Positions 46,187 through 56,287 are shown, counted from the stretch's first letter. The stretch is DNA of 64,000 nt from an uncultured Brachyspira sp. (GCF_910588665.1 NZ_CAJUPR010000001.1:124001-188000); one strand, 5' to 3'. Notes: a model not told the origin generated them from the sequence alone. Numbers and translations are program-made.

Positions 46187-47074
46187 ATGTTTAAAGATAG
46201 CAATATAACAACTAAAGATTTACTAAAGTCGGTAAGACAGATAGAAATAAAAACTTCTAAAATAGTTAATTCATATTTTGCAGGACAGTATCATTCCGCT
46301 TTTAAGGGGCATGGCATAGAGTTTGATGAGGTTAGAAAATATATTATAGGCGATGATGTAAGGGCAATGGATTGGAAGGTAAGCGCCAGATACAATGAAC
46401 CTTTTATAAAACGCTTTAAAGAGGAGAGGGAGCTTAATGTTGTAATAATTGCCGATTTTTCTGCATCCACAGATTTTGGATTTACTAAGACAAAACATAA
46501 TCTGATTGTAGAGCTTAGCGCATTGCTTAGTTTTTCAGCTTTGAAGAATAATGATAAAGTAGGTCTTTTGATATTTACAGATACTATGGAAAAGTTTATA
46601 CCCCTTAATAAGGGCAAAAATCATATACTTAGAATAATAAGAGAACTTATTGAATTTGAACCTAAAAGCGTAAATACAAATGTTGCTAATGCATTAGAAT
46701 ATTTTAATAGAATACAGAAAAGAGAAAGCATTACTTTTTTAATAACAGATGTATGCGCTGAACTTCCTAAAAAAGAAATAGATATTACAAGAAAACGCCA
46801 TGATTTTATTGTATGCTTAGTTAATGACAGTTTAGAATATCATCTGCCGAATTTTGGCGGTACTTTGGTATTATCAGATTTAGAAAATAATGATTATGTT
46901 TATTTTGATATGTCTAATAAGAAGATAAGAGAAGAATATTTTAATGAGCAGAATAAAATTATGGAAGAAAGGCTTGACTTTCTAAAAAGAAATTCTATAG
47001 ATAAAATTATTCTTGATACTTCAGGCGATTATATTAATGATGTCATGAAGTTCTTTCTTAAAAGAATAAGATAA
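46187..47074 (+). CDS. DUF58 / VWA-like protein
   Basis: 295 residues. FAGQYHSAFKGHGIEFDEVR, VRKYIIGDDVRAMDWKVSAR and EPFIKRFKEERELNVVII are the classic DUF58 motifs, followed by a von Willebrand A-like fold (IADFSASTDFG as the metal site). No membrane segment, so cytoplasmic. In other bacteria DUF58 genes sit beside MoxR ATPases and VWA membrane proteins; the ATPase is not adjacent here. Followed four bases later by a nucleotidyltransferase gene. Confidence 0.9.
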   Translation: MFKDSNITTKDLLKSVRQIEIKTSKIVNSYFAGQYHSAFKGHGIEFDEVRKYIIGDDVRAMDWKVSARYNEPFIKRFKEERELNVVIIADFSASTDFGFTKTKHNLIVELSALLSFSALKNNDKVGLLIFTDTMEKFIPLNKGKNHILRIIRELIEFEPKSVNTNVANALEYFNRIQKRESITFLITDVCAELPKKEIDITRKRHDFIVCLVNDSLEYHLPNFGGTLVLSDLENNDYVYFDMSNKKIREEYFNEQNKIMEERLDFLKRNSIDKIILDTSGDYINDVMKFFLKRIR

Positions 47075-47078
47075 AATT

Positions 47079-47879
47079 ATGAATATAAAAAATATTATAA
47101 ATGATTATATAGAAATTATAGTTAAAAATAATGATGTTGATTCTGTTGTTTTATCAGGTTCAAGAACAAGTTTGATTAATGATGACATGTCTGATTATGA
47201 TATTTATGTTTATTCAAAAGATAGAATTGATTTAGAATCCAGAATAAAATTTGCTGAAAAGTATGCCTCTTGTTATGATATAGGCATCAATTATTTTGAG
47301 TATGGAGATGAAATATTATTAAATGACGGCAATATATGTTTGGATTTCATGTATAGAGATTTATTTTCTATAGATAAGGAAATTGAATATGTATGGAGAG
47401 ACTTTAATGCAAAGATAGGATATACTACAGCTTTTTTATATAATATAAAGCATTCTAATATAATTTATGATAAAAACGGCAGATTTAAGATTTTTCAAGA
47501 TGAATTAAATAAAGAATACCCTGAAAAATTAAAAAATAATATAATAGAAAAAAATTATAATGTTATGTATGGAAAAAAAACGGCATCTTTTTATGAACAG
47601 TTGGAAAAGGCTGTGAAAAGAAACGATATAGTAAGTATTAATCATAGAACGGCATCAGTATTGTCATCATATTTTGATATTTTATTTGCCTTGAATAAAG
47701 AGATGCATGCAGGCGAAAAAAAGATTTTAAATTATGTGTTGAGATTATGCAGAGTAATCCCCGATGATTTTGAAAAAGATCTAAAAAATGTTATATTTCA
47801 TACTATAGATGATATGCATAACGGAAGTATTTTAGAAAAAATAGAAAATCTTATTAAAAAGATAGAAAAAATTATATAG
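47079..47879 (+). CDS. DUF4037-type nucleotidyltransferase
   Basis: 266 residues. VVLSGSRTSLINDDMSDYDIYVYS carries the GS...DYD metal and nucleotide motif of the polymerase beta fold, with a C-terminal helical domain (KKTASFYEQLEKAVKR ... INHRTASVLSSYFDILFA). Resembles the DUF4037 family of unknown substrate. It follows DUF58 directly in the same direction, suggesting joint transcription, though no functional link is known. Confidence 0.78.
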   Translation: MNIKNIINDYIEIIVKNNDVDSVVLSGSRTSLINDDMSDYDIYVYSKDRIDLESRIKFAEKYASCYDIGINYFEYGDEILLNDGNICLDFMYRDLFSIDKEIEYVWRDFNAKIGYTTAFLYNIKHSNIIYDKNGRFKIFQDELNKEYPEKLKNNIIEKNYNVMYGKKTASFYEQLEKAVKRNDIVSINHRTASVLSSYFDILFALNKEMHAGEKKILNYVLRLCRVIPDDFEKDLKNVIFHTIDDMHNGSILEKIENLIKKIEKII

Positions 47880-47922
47880 ATATTCTGTAATAAAATTTAT
47901 TAATGATTGTATTTGTTTATTA

Positions 47923-47951
47923 TTGTATTGAAAATAATTTTATGATATAAT
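47923..47951 (+). promoter_or_regulatory. Predicted promoter of pheS
   Basis: TTGTAT at 47923-47928 and TATAAT at 47946-47951 are 17 bases apart. An overlapping pair TTGAAA (47928) and TAGAAT (47951), also spaced 17, is an alternative. Confidence 0.5.
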
Positions 47952-47988
47952 AGAATAGTAATTAACTTTTTATTATAGGAAAAAATCA

Positions 47989-49008
47989 ATGGATAATCTA
48001 GAAGAGCTTCATAGCTTTTTAAAAAACAGCATAGAGAATGCAGATACTCAATCGGAAATAGATGATATAAGAATTAATTACTTAGGACGCAAAGGTAAAA
48101 TTACGGAACTTTTAAAAGGTTTATCTTCTATAAATGATATTGAAGAGAAAAGGGAGTTGGGTAAAAAGATTAATGAAATAAAAAATTACTGTGAAAGTTC
48201 TTTATTAGAAAAAAAGAATATTATATCTGAAAGAGAATTTCTTGCATCTTTAGAAAAAAATAAAATAGATATAACCATGCCGGGCAGAAGACCTAAATCT
48301 GCGGGAGTTAATCTGCTTACAAAAGTAGAGGAGGAGATAGTTTCTATTTTAACTGAAATAGGGTTCAGAGTTGCTGAAGGTAATGAAATAGAAGATGAAT
48401 TTCATAATTTTGAGGCTTTGAATATTCCTTATTATCATCCTTCCAGAGACAGTCATGATTCATTTTTTATATCTAAGAATCATGTTCTTAGAACCCATAC
48501 ATCTGGTATGCAGATAAGAACTATGCTTGAAACTCAGCCTCCTATAGCCGTTGTTTCTCCCGGAAAATGCGCTAGAAGAGATGCTATAGATTCAAAACAT
48601 TCTCCTGTATTTCATCAAATTGAAGGAATTATGGTTGATACAGGAATAAGTTTTAATGATTTGAAGGGAATATTGGAATTATTCTGTAAAAAAATGTTCG
48701 GAGATAAGACCGAGATTCGTTTGCGACCTGATTATTTTCCATTTGTAGAGCCAGGAGCCGATTTAAGCGCTACTTGTGTAATATGCGGAGGAAGCGGATG
48801 TAAAACCTGCGGGGGAGAGGGATGGCTTGAACTTATGGGAGCGGGCATGATTCACCCTAATGTATTTAAACATGTAGGATATAATATAAATAAATATACG
48901 GGATTTGCTTTCGGTATGGGTATAGAAAGGGTTGCTATGATTAAATATGGAATAACTGATATAAGAATGTTTTATGAAAATGATATAGATTTTTTGAAAC
49001 AGTGGTGA
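47989..49008 (+). CDS. pheS: Phenylalanyl-tRNA synthetase, alpha subunit
   Basis: 339 residues. Class II aminoacyl-tRNA synthetase catalytic subunit. NYLGRKGKITELLKGL starts the coiled-coil arm; FEALNIPYYHPSRD, LRTHTSGMQIR (motif 2), the cysteine pattern CVICGGSGCKTCGG and FGMGIERVAMIKYGITDIR (motif 3) are clear. It charges tRNA-Phe together with PheT, whose gene follows by 55 bases. Confidence 0.96.
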   Translation: MDNLEELHSFLKNSIENADTQSEIDDIRINYLGRKGKITELLKGLSSINDIEEKRELGKKINEIKNYCESSLLEKKNIISEREFLASLEKNKIDITMPGRRPKSAGVNLLTKVEEEIVSILTEIGFRVAEGNEIEDEFHNFEALNIPYYHPSRDSHDSFFISKNHVLRTHTSGMQIRTMLETQPPIAVVSPGKCARRDAIDSKHSPVFHQIEGIMVDTGISFNDLKGILELFCKKMFGDKTEIRLRPDYFPFVEPGADLSATCVICGGSGCKTCGGEGWLELMGAGMIHPNVFKHVGYNINKYTGFAFGMGIERVAMIKYGITDIRMFYENDIDFLKQW

Positions 49009-49063
49009 TTATTTTTTGCATAAATATATTTTTTTATAAGTGAATTAAGTTGAGGATATAATA

Positions 49064-51487
49064 ATGAGAGTTCCATTAAGTTGGTTGAAAGAATTTGTTA
49101 ATTTAGACGGATTTGAAGTTGAAGAGATTGATAGAAAAATAACTTTTGCAGGAAGTGAAATTTCATCTATAGAAACTACAGGAGGAGATATACCAGGCGT
49201 CATTATAGGTAAAATAATATCGGTGCATAAACATCCTGATGCAGATAAACTGAGTGTACTGAAGGTTAATGTCGGTGACGGAGATATACTTTCAATAGTA
49301 TGCGGCGCTTCTAATGTAAAAGAAAATATATATGTGCCTGTTGCTGTGATAGGTGCAAAACTTCCTAACGGGCTTACTATAAAAAAGGCTTCTATACGTG
49401 GATTTGAAAGCAGCGGCATGATATGTTCCAGAACAGAATTAGGTTATGATGAAATAGACGGCAGATACGGAATTTGGATATTAGATGAAGATATAGAAAA
49501 AGTAAACGCAGACAAAGACAGTATGCTTGGCAGTTCTCTTTCCGCAGTAGTTGGAAGCGTTGATCATATATTTAATGTTGAAATTACAGCCAATAGGGGA
49601 GATTTGGTAAGCATAATAGGTTTTGCCAGAGAATGTTCTTTGGTTTTAGAGAGGAGGGTGAGTATACCTTCTGTTAATACTTATGATTCTGCAGGCGGAA
49701 ATATAGATATAACTGTAGAAAATCAGGAAAGCTGTTATAAATATGTCGGCAGACTTATAAAAGATGTAACTGTGGGACCGTCTCCATATTGGATGCAGAA
49801 AAGATTAAAAATGTGCGGAATAAATCCAATTAATAATATAGTTGATATTACAAATTATGTAATGCTTGAATATGGTCAGCCTCTTCATGCTTATGATTTT
49901 GATAAAATAAAAGACGGTAAAATTATAGTAAGAAATGCTGTAAAAGGAGAAAAAATTAAACTTCTTGACGGAAGAGATATTGATCTTACAGAAGATGTTT
50001 TAGTTATAGCGGACAGCGAAAAGCCAATAGGTGTGGCAGGAGTTATGGGAGGAGACTCTACTAAAATAGAAAATGAAACTAAAAACATATTAATAGAAAG
50101 CGCTTATTTTGATCATATAGCCGTAAAAAAATCAACAATAGCAATAAATACTAAAACTGATGCCTCATACAGATTTGAGAGAGAAATAGATCATACTTTA
50201 ACTCTTGCCGCTTTAAATAGAGCCGTTGATTTGATTATTACTTTAGATAATTCATGTAAAATAGCTTCAAGATCCAAAGAACTTAATGTTAAGCAGTTTG
50301 AAGCTAATATAATATTATTTGACTGCGGATTAGTTAAAAAATACTTAGGTCTTAATATGAACAGAATGGAAATATCATCTGTATTTAAAAGATATGGATT
50401 TAAAGCTGTGGCATTGGGTGAAAATACTTTAAAAGTGGAAATTCCTTATTACAGGCATGATTTATCTATACCTGAGGATTTGATAGAAGAAATTGCAAGA
50501 GTTTACGGATATAATAATATAGCTTCAAATGTGCCTCATATAAAATGCAATCCTATAGACACTGATTATTCTGAAATTAGTTTTGTTAAACACAGAATGG
50601 CATCTTACGGGCTTTATGAAACTAAGCAGTATTCTATGGGAGACAGCAGTATATTTAAATCTATAGGAATAGAGGAGGAAAAATTAATAAATGTTGAAAA
50701 TCCATTAACCAGCGAAATGGATGTTTTAAGACCTACAACTTTGGCTTCTCTTCTTAACAGCGCCGCTTATAATCAAAATCACAGACATAAAAACGGAGCT
50801 TTATTTGAAGTCGGTAATATTTTCTATAAAGAGAATGGAGGCTTTAAAGAAGAAAAGCATCTTTCAGCAGTTATGTTCGGTCTTTATCAGGAAAAATTAT
50901 GGAATAAAGAAGCCAGAGCTTATGATTTTTTTGATATGAGCGGAATTATTGAAGAGCTTTTAATAATAGATTTTAAATGCTCTGATTATAATTTAATACC
51001 TAAAGAGCATAAATGGTTTATACCTACTATGTCTGGAGAAATTATAATATTTGGAGAGAAAATCGGTATTATAGGCAGACTTCACCCGAATATTTTAGAA
51101 AAATTTGATATAAACGGCGAAGTATATTACTTGGATATTGACATTAGAAAAACTTTAAAGCTTATAAAAGAGAGAGTAAAAAAACAGAAATTAAAAGGTA
51201 TAGGTAAATACCCAGCTGTATTCAGAGATTTAGCTTTAGTCTGCGATAATAATATAGAGTTTAATAAAGTTATAAAATCTATAAGTAAATTTAACAGTAT
51301 TATACAAAATGTTGATGTGGTTGATAGATATGTGGGCGAACAGATAGGCAAAGGAAAACAATCCATTGCTATATCTATTACATATTATGATCCTAATAAA
51401 ACTTTGAGAGAAGATGATATTAATAATATTGAAGCGTCTTTGATTGAGATGCTTAACAGCAGATTTAATATAAGCTTAAGATCCTAA
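49064..51487 (+). CDS. pheT: Phenylalanyl-tRNA synthetase, beta subunit
   Basis: 807 residues, the usual size. Domains in order: start RVPLSWLKEFV, EMAP-like tRNA-binding region near residues 40-150 (HPDADKLSVLKVNVGD), the B3/B4 editing domain that removes misattached Tyr, the B5 domain (around GLNMNRMEISSVFKRYGF), a catalytic-like core (VENPLTSEMDVLRPTTL) and a C-terminal anticodon-recognising FDX-ACB domain (KYPAVFRDLALVCD). Same transcript as pheS. Confidence 0.96.
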   Translation: MRVPLSWLKEFVNLDGFEVEEIDRKITFAGSEISSIETTGGDIPGVIIGKIISVHKHPDADKLSVLKVNVGDGDILSIVCGASNVKENIYVPVAVIGAKLPNGLTIKKASIRGFESSGMICSRTELGYDEIDGRYGIWILDEDIEKVNADKDSMLGSSLSAVVGSVDHIFNVEITANRGDLVSIIGFARECSLVLERRVSIPSVNTYDSAGGNIDITVENQESCYKYVGRLIKDVTVGPSPYWMQKRLKMCGINPINNIVDITNYVMLEYGQPLHAYDFDKIKDGKIIVRNAVKGEKIKLLDGRDIDLTEDVLVIADSEKPIGVAGVMGGDSTKIENETKNILIESAYFDHIAVKKSTIAINTKTDASYRFEREIDHTLTLAALNRAVDLIITLDNSCKIASRSKELNVKQFEANIILFDCGLVKKYLGLNMNRMEISSVFKRYGFKAVALGENTLKVEIPYYRHDLSIPEDLIEEIARVYGYNNIASNVPHIKCNPIDTDYSEISFVKHRMASYGLYETKQYSMGDSSIFKSIGIEEEKLINVENPLTSEMDVLRPTTLASLLNSAAYNQNHRHKNGALFEVGNIFYKENGGFKEEKHLSAVMFGLYQEKLWNKEARAYDFFDMSGIIEELLIIDFKCSDYNLIPKEHKWFIPTMSGEIIIFGEKIGIIGRLHPNILEKFDINGEVYYLDIDIRKTLKLIKERVKKQKLKGIGKYPAVFRDLALVCDNNIEFNKVIKSISKFNSIIQNVDVVDRYVGEQIGKGKQSIAISITYYDPNKTLREDDINNIEASLIEMLNSRFNISLRS

Positions 51488-51509
51488 TTTAATATGGGAG
51501 TTTTTTATA

Positions 51510-51908
51510 ATGGAATATGATGTAATTTCTTGGGAAGATATAAATAAAGCTATTGAAATTATAGCTGAAGAGATAAAAAAATCTGATATTAATTATGAGG
51601 TTATTTACGGACTGGCACGCGGCGGCTTGATTCCTGCCGTTATGCTTTCTCATAAACTTAATATTCCTATGGTTCTTAATATGGAAGAAGTTTGGAGATT
51701 AAAGGTAAAAAATAAAGCTGTTCTTATAATTGATGATATATCCGATACTGGCGAGACTTTAAGATATTTTTATGATCAGAAGTTTGATATTGCCGCTTTA
51801 TATGTAAGAGAACATACAAGCAGGATAATACCTAAATACAGATATAAAAATATTAATCATAATGATTGGCTTTTATTTCCTTGGGAAACTAAGTCTTCCA
51901 GTAAATAA
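51510..51908 (+). CDS. Small phosphoribosyltransferase
   Basis: 132 residues. YGLARGGLIPAVMLSHKL and the PRPP loop AVLIIDDISDTGETL are the type I phosphoribosyltransferase motifs; the length and the W...D-like end (HNDWLLFPWE) resemble xanthine/hypoxanthine-type (Gpt/Hpt-like) enzymes for purine salvage. The exact base is not certain. A good ribosome binding site (GGGAG) precedes it and it follows pheT by 22 bases. Confidence 0.85.
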   Translation: MEYDVISWEDINKAIEIIAEEIKKSDINYEVIYGLARGGLIPAVMLSHKLNIPMVLNMEEVWRLKVKNKAVLIIDDISDTGETLRYFYDQKFDIAALYVREHTSRIIPKYRYKNINHNDWLLFPWETKSSSK

Positions 51909-52035
51909 TTTTTTTATTTCTTATTATATATACATTATAAAATGATTGAAAATCCGTAAGTACTCAGTTTAAAATACTGATAATATTGTTAAATGAATTA
52001 ATAAAAGAAACTTATATAAATAATAAATAAAAATT

Positions 52036-53880
52036 ATGAACAATAATGAAGTAAAAAATTATATATATGAAAAGTTAAAATATATTCCTGATAAGTCTGG
52101 AGTATATTTTATGAAAGACGGCAAAGGAACTATAATTTATATAGGTAAAGCAAAATCCTTAAAGAAAAGAGTGTCTTCTTATTTTAATAATTCAAATAAA
52201 GATGCAAAAACAACCGCACTTGTTGATCATATAAGAGATATAGATTATATACTTACGGAAAATGAAGTTGAGGCTTTGATATTGGAAGCAGATATGATAA
52301 GAAAGCACAGACCTCATTATAATATACTTCTTAAAGATCAGAAATCATTTCCTTTTATAGCGGTAACAAACGAGAATTTTCCAAGAGTTATTAAGGCTAG
52401 AAATGTTATTGATAAAGAGAATTCTGAAAAATATAAAAAATATTACGGTCCTTATGTGTCTTCTGAAAAAGCTGATAATATAGTGAAATTTATAATTGAT
52501 AATTTTAAGATTAGAAGATGCAAATATGATTTTCCATTGAAAAGACCTATAAGACCTTGCCTTTATTATCATATAGGAAAATGCAGTGCTCCTTGCGCCG
52601 ATTTAATAAGCGAAGAAAATTATAATAAAAATATTGAAGATGCAGCAGATGTGCTTGATGGAAATGCCGATGAGGTTATTTCAAGATTAAAACATAAAAT
52701 GTATGAATATGCCGAAAAACTTGAATTTGAAGCCGCTAAAGATTTGAGAGATAAAATTGATTTGCTTAAATATATAACTGTGGAGCAGAGTATATATATT
52801 CCAGAGAGTGACGACATTGATATAATAGGAGCTTACGGGGAAAACGGCAATTATATTATTATTATTATGTCGGTTAAAGGCGGAAAGCTTACAGACAGAA
52901 AAACTTTCAGTATGCATTCTCCCAATAATGATGAATACTATGAAAATACAGGAATATCAAAATATTCCGAAGTGCTTTCCGCTTTTTTTACACAATACTA
53001 TACTCATGCAAATTTGATTCCTGCAGCCGTATCTACGGATTTTCCTCTTATAGATATTGATATTATAAAAGATTATTTAAAGCGTATTTGCAAAAGAGAT
53101 GTTGATATAAGGCTTGATAAAAGCGGAAAAGGATTAATATATATAGCGAATGAAAATGCAAAGCATCTATTTAAAGAGAAAGCGCTTATCAGAGAAATTC
53201 CTCTTGGTATAGCAAGACTTCAGGAAATATTTAAATTAAAAAAATCTCCGACTGTAATAGAATCTTTTGATATAGCTCATATTCAGGGAAGCTATACTAT
53301 GGCTGGTATGGTGCGCTTTGTTAATGGAGTTTCCGACAATAAGAATTACAGAATATTTAATATAAAAACAGTTGAAGGTATAGATGACTTTGCTTCTATA
53401 AAAGAGGCTGTATATAGAAGATATAAAAGACTTAGAGATGAAAATTTAACTTTTCCCGATTTGATACTTATAGACGGCGGCAAGGGGCAGCTTAATTCGG
53501 CAGTAGAGGCATTGAAGGAACTTGATATAAAAGGTCAGCCTATAATGGCGCTTGCTAAGAAGTTTGAGGAAATATATCTTCCCAACAGAAACGAACCTGT
53601 AAGATTAAGCGATAATGAGCCTGCAAGACTTTTTTTGCAAAAGGTGAGAGATGAAACGCATAGATGGGTTAATACAAGTCATAGAAAAAAGAGAAGCAGA
53701 GAGATGATTAAAAGCGAACTTGAAGGCATAGAAGGTCTTGGGAAAAAAACTATAGAAAAATTATATGCGCATTTTATAAATATAGATAATATTAAAAATG
53801 CATCATTTGAAAATATCAGAAATATACCTGGTATCAGCTATAAGGCTGCAAATAATATTTATGATCATTTTCATAAATAA
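52036..53880 (+). CDS. uvrC: Excinuclease ABC subunit C
   Basis: 614 residues. GIY-YIG nuclease (KSGVYFMKDGKGTIIYIGKA), the Cys-rich part CLYYHIGKCSAPCADL, a UVR domain (EYAEKLEFEAAKDLRDKI), the RNase H-like second nuclease (SFDIAHIQGSYTMAGMVRF, LILIDGGKGQLN) and two C-terminal helix-hairpin-helix units. It makes both cuts around a DNA lesion after UvrA and UvrB. Standard length, stand-alone gene. Weak ribosome binding site. Confidence 0.95.
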   Translation: MNNNEVKNYIYEKLKYIPDKSGVYFMKDGKGTIIYIGKAKSLKKRVSSYFNNSNKDAKTTALVDHIRDIDYILTENEVEALILEADMIRKHRPHYNILLKDQKSFPFIAVTNENFPRVIKARNVIDKENSEKYKKYYGPYVSSEKADNIVKFIIDNFKIRRCKYDFPLKRPIRPCLYYHIGKCSAPCADLISEENYNKNIEDAADVLDGNADEVISRLKHKMYEYAEKLEFEAAKDLRDKIDLLKYITVEQSIYIPESDDIDIIGAYGENGNYIIIIMSVKGGKLTDRKTFSMHSPNNDEYYENTGISKYSEVLSAFFTQYYTHANLIPAAVSTDFPLIDIDIIKDYLKRICKRDVDIRLDKSGKGLIYIANENAKHLFKEKALIREIPLGIARLQEIFKLKKSPTVIESFDIAHIQGSYTMAGMVRFVNGVSDNKNYRIFNIKTVEGIDDFASIKEAVYRRYKRLRDENLTFPDLILIDGGKGQLNSAVEALKELDIKGQPIMALAKKFEEIYLPNRNEPVRLSDNEPARLFLQKVRDETHRWVNTSHRKKRSREMIKSELEGIEGLGKKTIEKLYAHFINIDNIKNASFENIRNIPGISYKAANNIYDHFHK

Positions 53881-54185
53881 TAATAAAGTTATTTTAATAT
53901 TTATTACAGCTTTATAGATGCAGACAGCATTAATTATAAAATGAAATATTTAAATGTATTACATAATATAAAAATAAAAAAACTTTAGTTTATAATACAG
54001 CAAATTATATTATAATGCAGATTATATCCTGCAGTATAAACCTCTCCCATTATGGCTTTTTAATTAATATATTAATATATATATTGAAACTACAAAATAA
54101 TATATCGGCATTGATAAAATGATTTTTTATAATATAATAAACATTAAAAAATAATTGCAAAATAACTTATAAGGTAATAATAAAA
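53881..54185. other. Intergenic region before the Obg-radical SAM gene
   Basis: About 305 bases without a gene. It contains a promoter (see 54111-54138) and small AT-rich inverted repeats. I see no RNA gene or further structure that stands out. Confidence 0.5.
54111..54138 (+). promoter_or_regulatory. Predicted promoter of the Obg-radical SAM gene
   Basis: TTGATA at 54111-54116 and TATAAT at 54133-54138, spacer 16 bases, 47 bases before the start. Confidence 0.55.
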
Positions 54186-56222
54186 ATGGATCAATTTATA
54201 GATGTGGTAAGTTTTGAGATAGAGGCGGGACATGGAGGTGCAGGAAGCGTTAGTTTCAGAAGAGAGGCTCATGTACCTATGGGAGGACCTGACGGAGGAA
54301 ACGGAGGAAACGGAGGAGATGTTATTGTAAAGGCAGATGCTAGGATAAATAGTTTCGGAAAGATAAAAAGCAGAAAGAGATTCAAAGCTGAAGACGGAGA
54401 GCAGGGAAAGTCCAGACTTAGTGACGGTAAAAAAGGAGATGATATTGTTATAAGGGTACCTGCAGGCACAGTAATTTATGATGAGGATAACGGCAGTATA
54501 TTGGCTGATTTGCTTGAAGACGGACAAAGCTATACTGCAGCCAGAGGAGGCATAGGAGGAAAAGGAAATAAATTTTATGCCACAGCTACGAATCAGGCGC
54601 CCGATTATGCTCAGCATGGTTTATGCGGAGAAAAACTGAATATAAGGCTTGAAGTAAAATTAATAGCCGATATCGGTTTTGTAGGCATGCCTAATGCAGG
54701 CAAATCCAGTCTGCTTGCCAGACTCACGCGGGCCAATCCTAAAATAGCTTCATATCCTTTTACAACACTTACCCCTAATTTGGGAGTATGTTATTTGGAT
54801 TATGAGAGAAGTTTTGTTATTGCCGATATACCAGGTATTATTGAAGGAGCAAGCGGGGGAGCGGGACTCGGGCTTACTTTTTTAAGGCATATTGAAAGAA
54901 CGGGAGCTTTATGCTTTGTTATAGATTTGACCGATGAAGATGTTTTAGATACTTATAAAAAATTAAGAAATGAATTAAAGCAGTATAGTAGTAAATTAAT
55001 AAAGAAAAAGTCTGTTATAGTATTAAATAAAACAGATATGCTTGAAGAACATGAGATAAAAGAAAAAATAAAGTCTATAGAAAATACTGTAAAAAAAGAG
55101 TATAAAAATAATAAAGATGCATATTATGAAGAGCCTGAAATATTTGCTTTGTCAGTATTCAGTTTGGAAGGTAAGACTCTTGATAATCTTATAAATGCAT
55201 TTTATAAGGCAAATGAGAATAGATATTATAATACCGAAAAACAAATAAAAGAGCCTCTTCTTATTAATAAAGATAAATCAAAACTTAAAACTAAAAGAGT
55301 GTTTGGTCCTGTTGTATCAAAAAGACTTGGCAGATCTTTGGGAATAGATGTCATACCGCATAAAACATGCAGCTATAACTGCATATATTGTCAGCTTGGC
55401 TATGAAGATAATACAAAAACAGTTTCATCTAATTATTATTCTGCTGATGAGATAATATATGAATTGAAAGAGGCTTTGCTCAATAATAAAAATATTGATT
55501 ATATAACATTTGCAGGTTCAGGAGAGCCCACTTTATATAAGGATTTAAAAAAACTTATTTATGAAATAAAATGTATAACGGATATTCCAGTATGCATTAT
55601 AACTAACGGATCATTGCTTTATAAACAGGAAATGCGTTCCGATTTGCTTATGGCTGATTTAGTAATACCGTCTCTTGATGCGGGCAATATTGATACTTTT
55701 AAATTGATTGACAGACCCGATAAGGAAATAGATTTTGATAAAATGGTTAACGGGCTTATAGAGTTCAGACGCATATTTAAAGGCGAGTATTGGCTTGAAG
55801 TATTTTTACTTAAAGGCGTTAATGACGGAGAAGAGGAGCTTGACGATATAATAAAAATAGTGAACCGTATAAAACCCGATAAAGTTCAGCTTGTTACTGC
55901 AACCAGAAGAACAGCCGATAAAAAAGCTGTTGCATTGAATAATGAAGAATTAGAAATAATAAAAAAATACTTTAATAAGTATTGCAGTATTGAAATAGAT
56001 ATTCCGAATATTTCAGAAAATACTAAAGGAAATACAAAAGAAATTACTGAAGATGATATAATAAATTTCTTAATAAGGCAGCCTGATACAGCTTATATGA
56101 TAGCAATAAGTTTTAATGAAGATGAAAAGAAAGTGAGCAGATTATTAAAAAAATTATCAGAAAGCGGAAAAGTGAGAGAAGAAATAGTTAATGGCTCCGT
56201 ATCTTATGCAGCTAATGTTTAA
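54186..56222 (+). CDS. obg: Obg GTPase fused to a radical SAM protein
   Basis: 678 residues in one frame, about twice a normal Obg. Residues 1-158 are the Gly-rich Obg fold (MGGPDGGNGGNGGD, AARGGIGGKGN). Residues 159-340 are the GTPase: G1 GMPNAGKSS (167-175), G3 DIPGIIEGAS, G4 NKTD and a G5-like ALSVFS. The usual Obg C-terminal domain is absent. After a Lys-rich linker (about 350-370) a radical SAM protein of the COG0731 type begins: RVFGPVVSKRLGRSLGID, the [4Fe-4S] motif C395-SYN-C399-IY-C402, and GSGEPT at 444-449. The last 60 residues look like a winged helix. Stand-alone COG0731 proteins normally start at the FGP motif. The GTG codon at Val372 has no visible ribosome binding site, so separate translation is unlikely. 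Obg serves 50S assembly; the radical SAM substrate is unknown. Confidence 0.9.
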   Translation: MDQFIDVVSFEIEAGHGGAGSVSFRREAHVPMGGPDGGNGGNGGDVIVKADARINSFGKIKSRKRFKAEDGEQGKSRLSDGKKGDDIVIRVPAGTVIYDEDNGSILADLLEDGQSYTAARGGIGGKGNKFYATATNQAPDYAQHGLCGEKLNIRLEVKLIADIGFVGMPNAGKSSLLARLTRANPKIASYPFTTLTPNLGVCYLDYERSFVIADIPGIIEGASGGAGLGLTFLRHIERTGALCFVIDLTDEDVLDTYKKLRNELKQYSSKLIKKKSVIVLNKTDMLEEHEIKEKIKSIENTVKKEYKNNKDAYYEEPEIFALSVFSLEGKTLDNLINAFYKANENRYYNTEKQIKEPLLINKDKSKLKTKRVFGPVVSKRLGRSLGIDVIPHKTCSYNCIYCQLGYEDNTKTVSSNYYSADEIIYELKEALLNNKNIDYITFAGSGEPTLYKDLKKLIYEIKCITDIPVCIITNGSLLYKQEMRSDLLMADLVIPSLDAGNIDTFKLIDRPDKEIDFDKMVNGLIEFRRIFKGEYWLEVFLLKGVNDGEEELDDIIKIVNRIKPDKVQLVTATRRTADKKAVALNNEELEIIKKYFNKYCSIEIDIPNISENTKGNTKEITEDDIINFLIRQPDTAYMIAISFNEDEKKVSRLLKKLSESGKVREEIVNGSVSYAANV

Positions 56223-56247
56223 TATTATTTTTTATTAAAATTATATT

Positions 56248-56276
56248 TTGACAAAAAGACTTATTTTAATTATAAT
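56248..56276 (+). promoter_or_regulatory. Exact-consensus sigma-70 promoter
   Basis: TTGACA at 56248-56253 and TATAAT at 56271-56276 with a 17-base spacer. It is the best promoter in the window. Transcription would start near 56283, at the foot of the structured leader. Confidence 0.8.
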
Positions 56277-56287
56277 TTAAATACAGC

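Noticed and set aside
53881..54185. Hidden small gene or RNA before the Obg fusion
   Set aside because: Only short AT-rich frames and weak inverted repeats were seen.
55299..55301. Internal GTG start that would split the radical SAM part from Obg
   Set aside because: No purine-rich binding site precedes Val372 and the reading frame is continuous; fusion translation is simpler.
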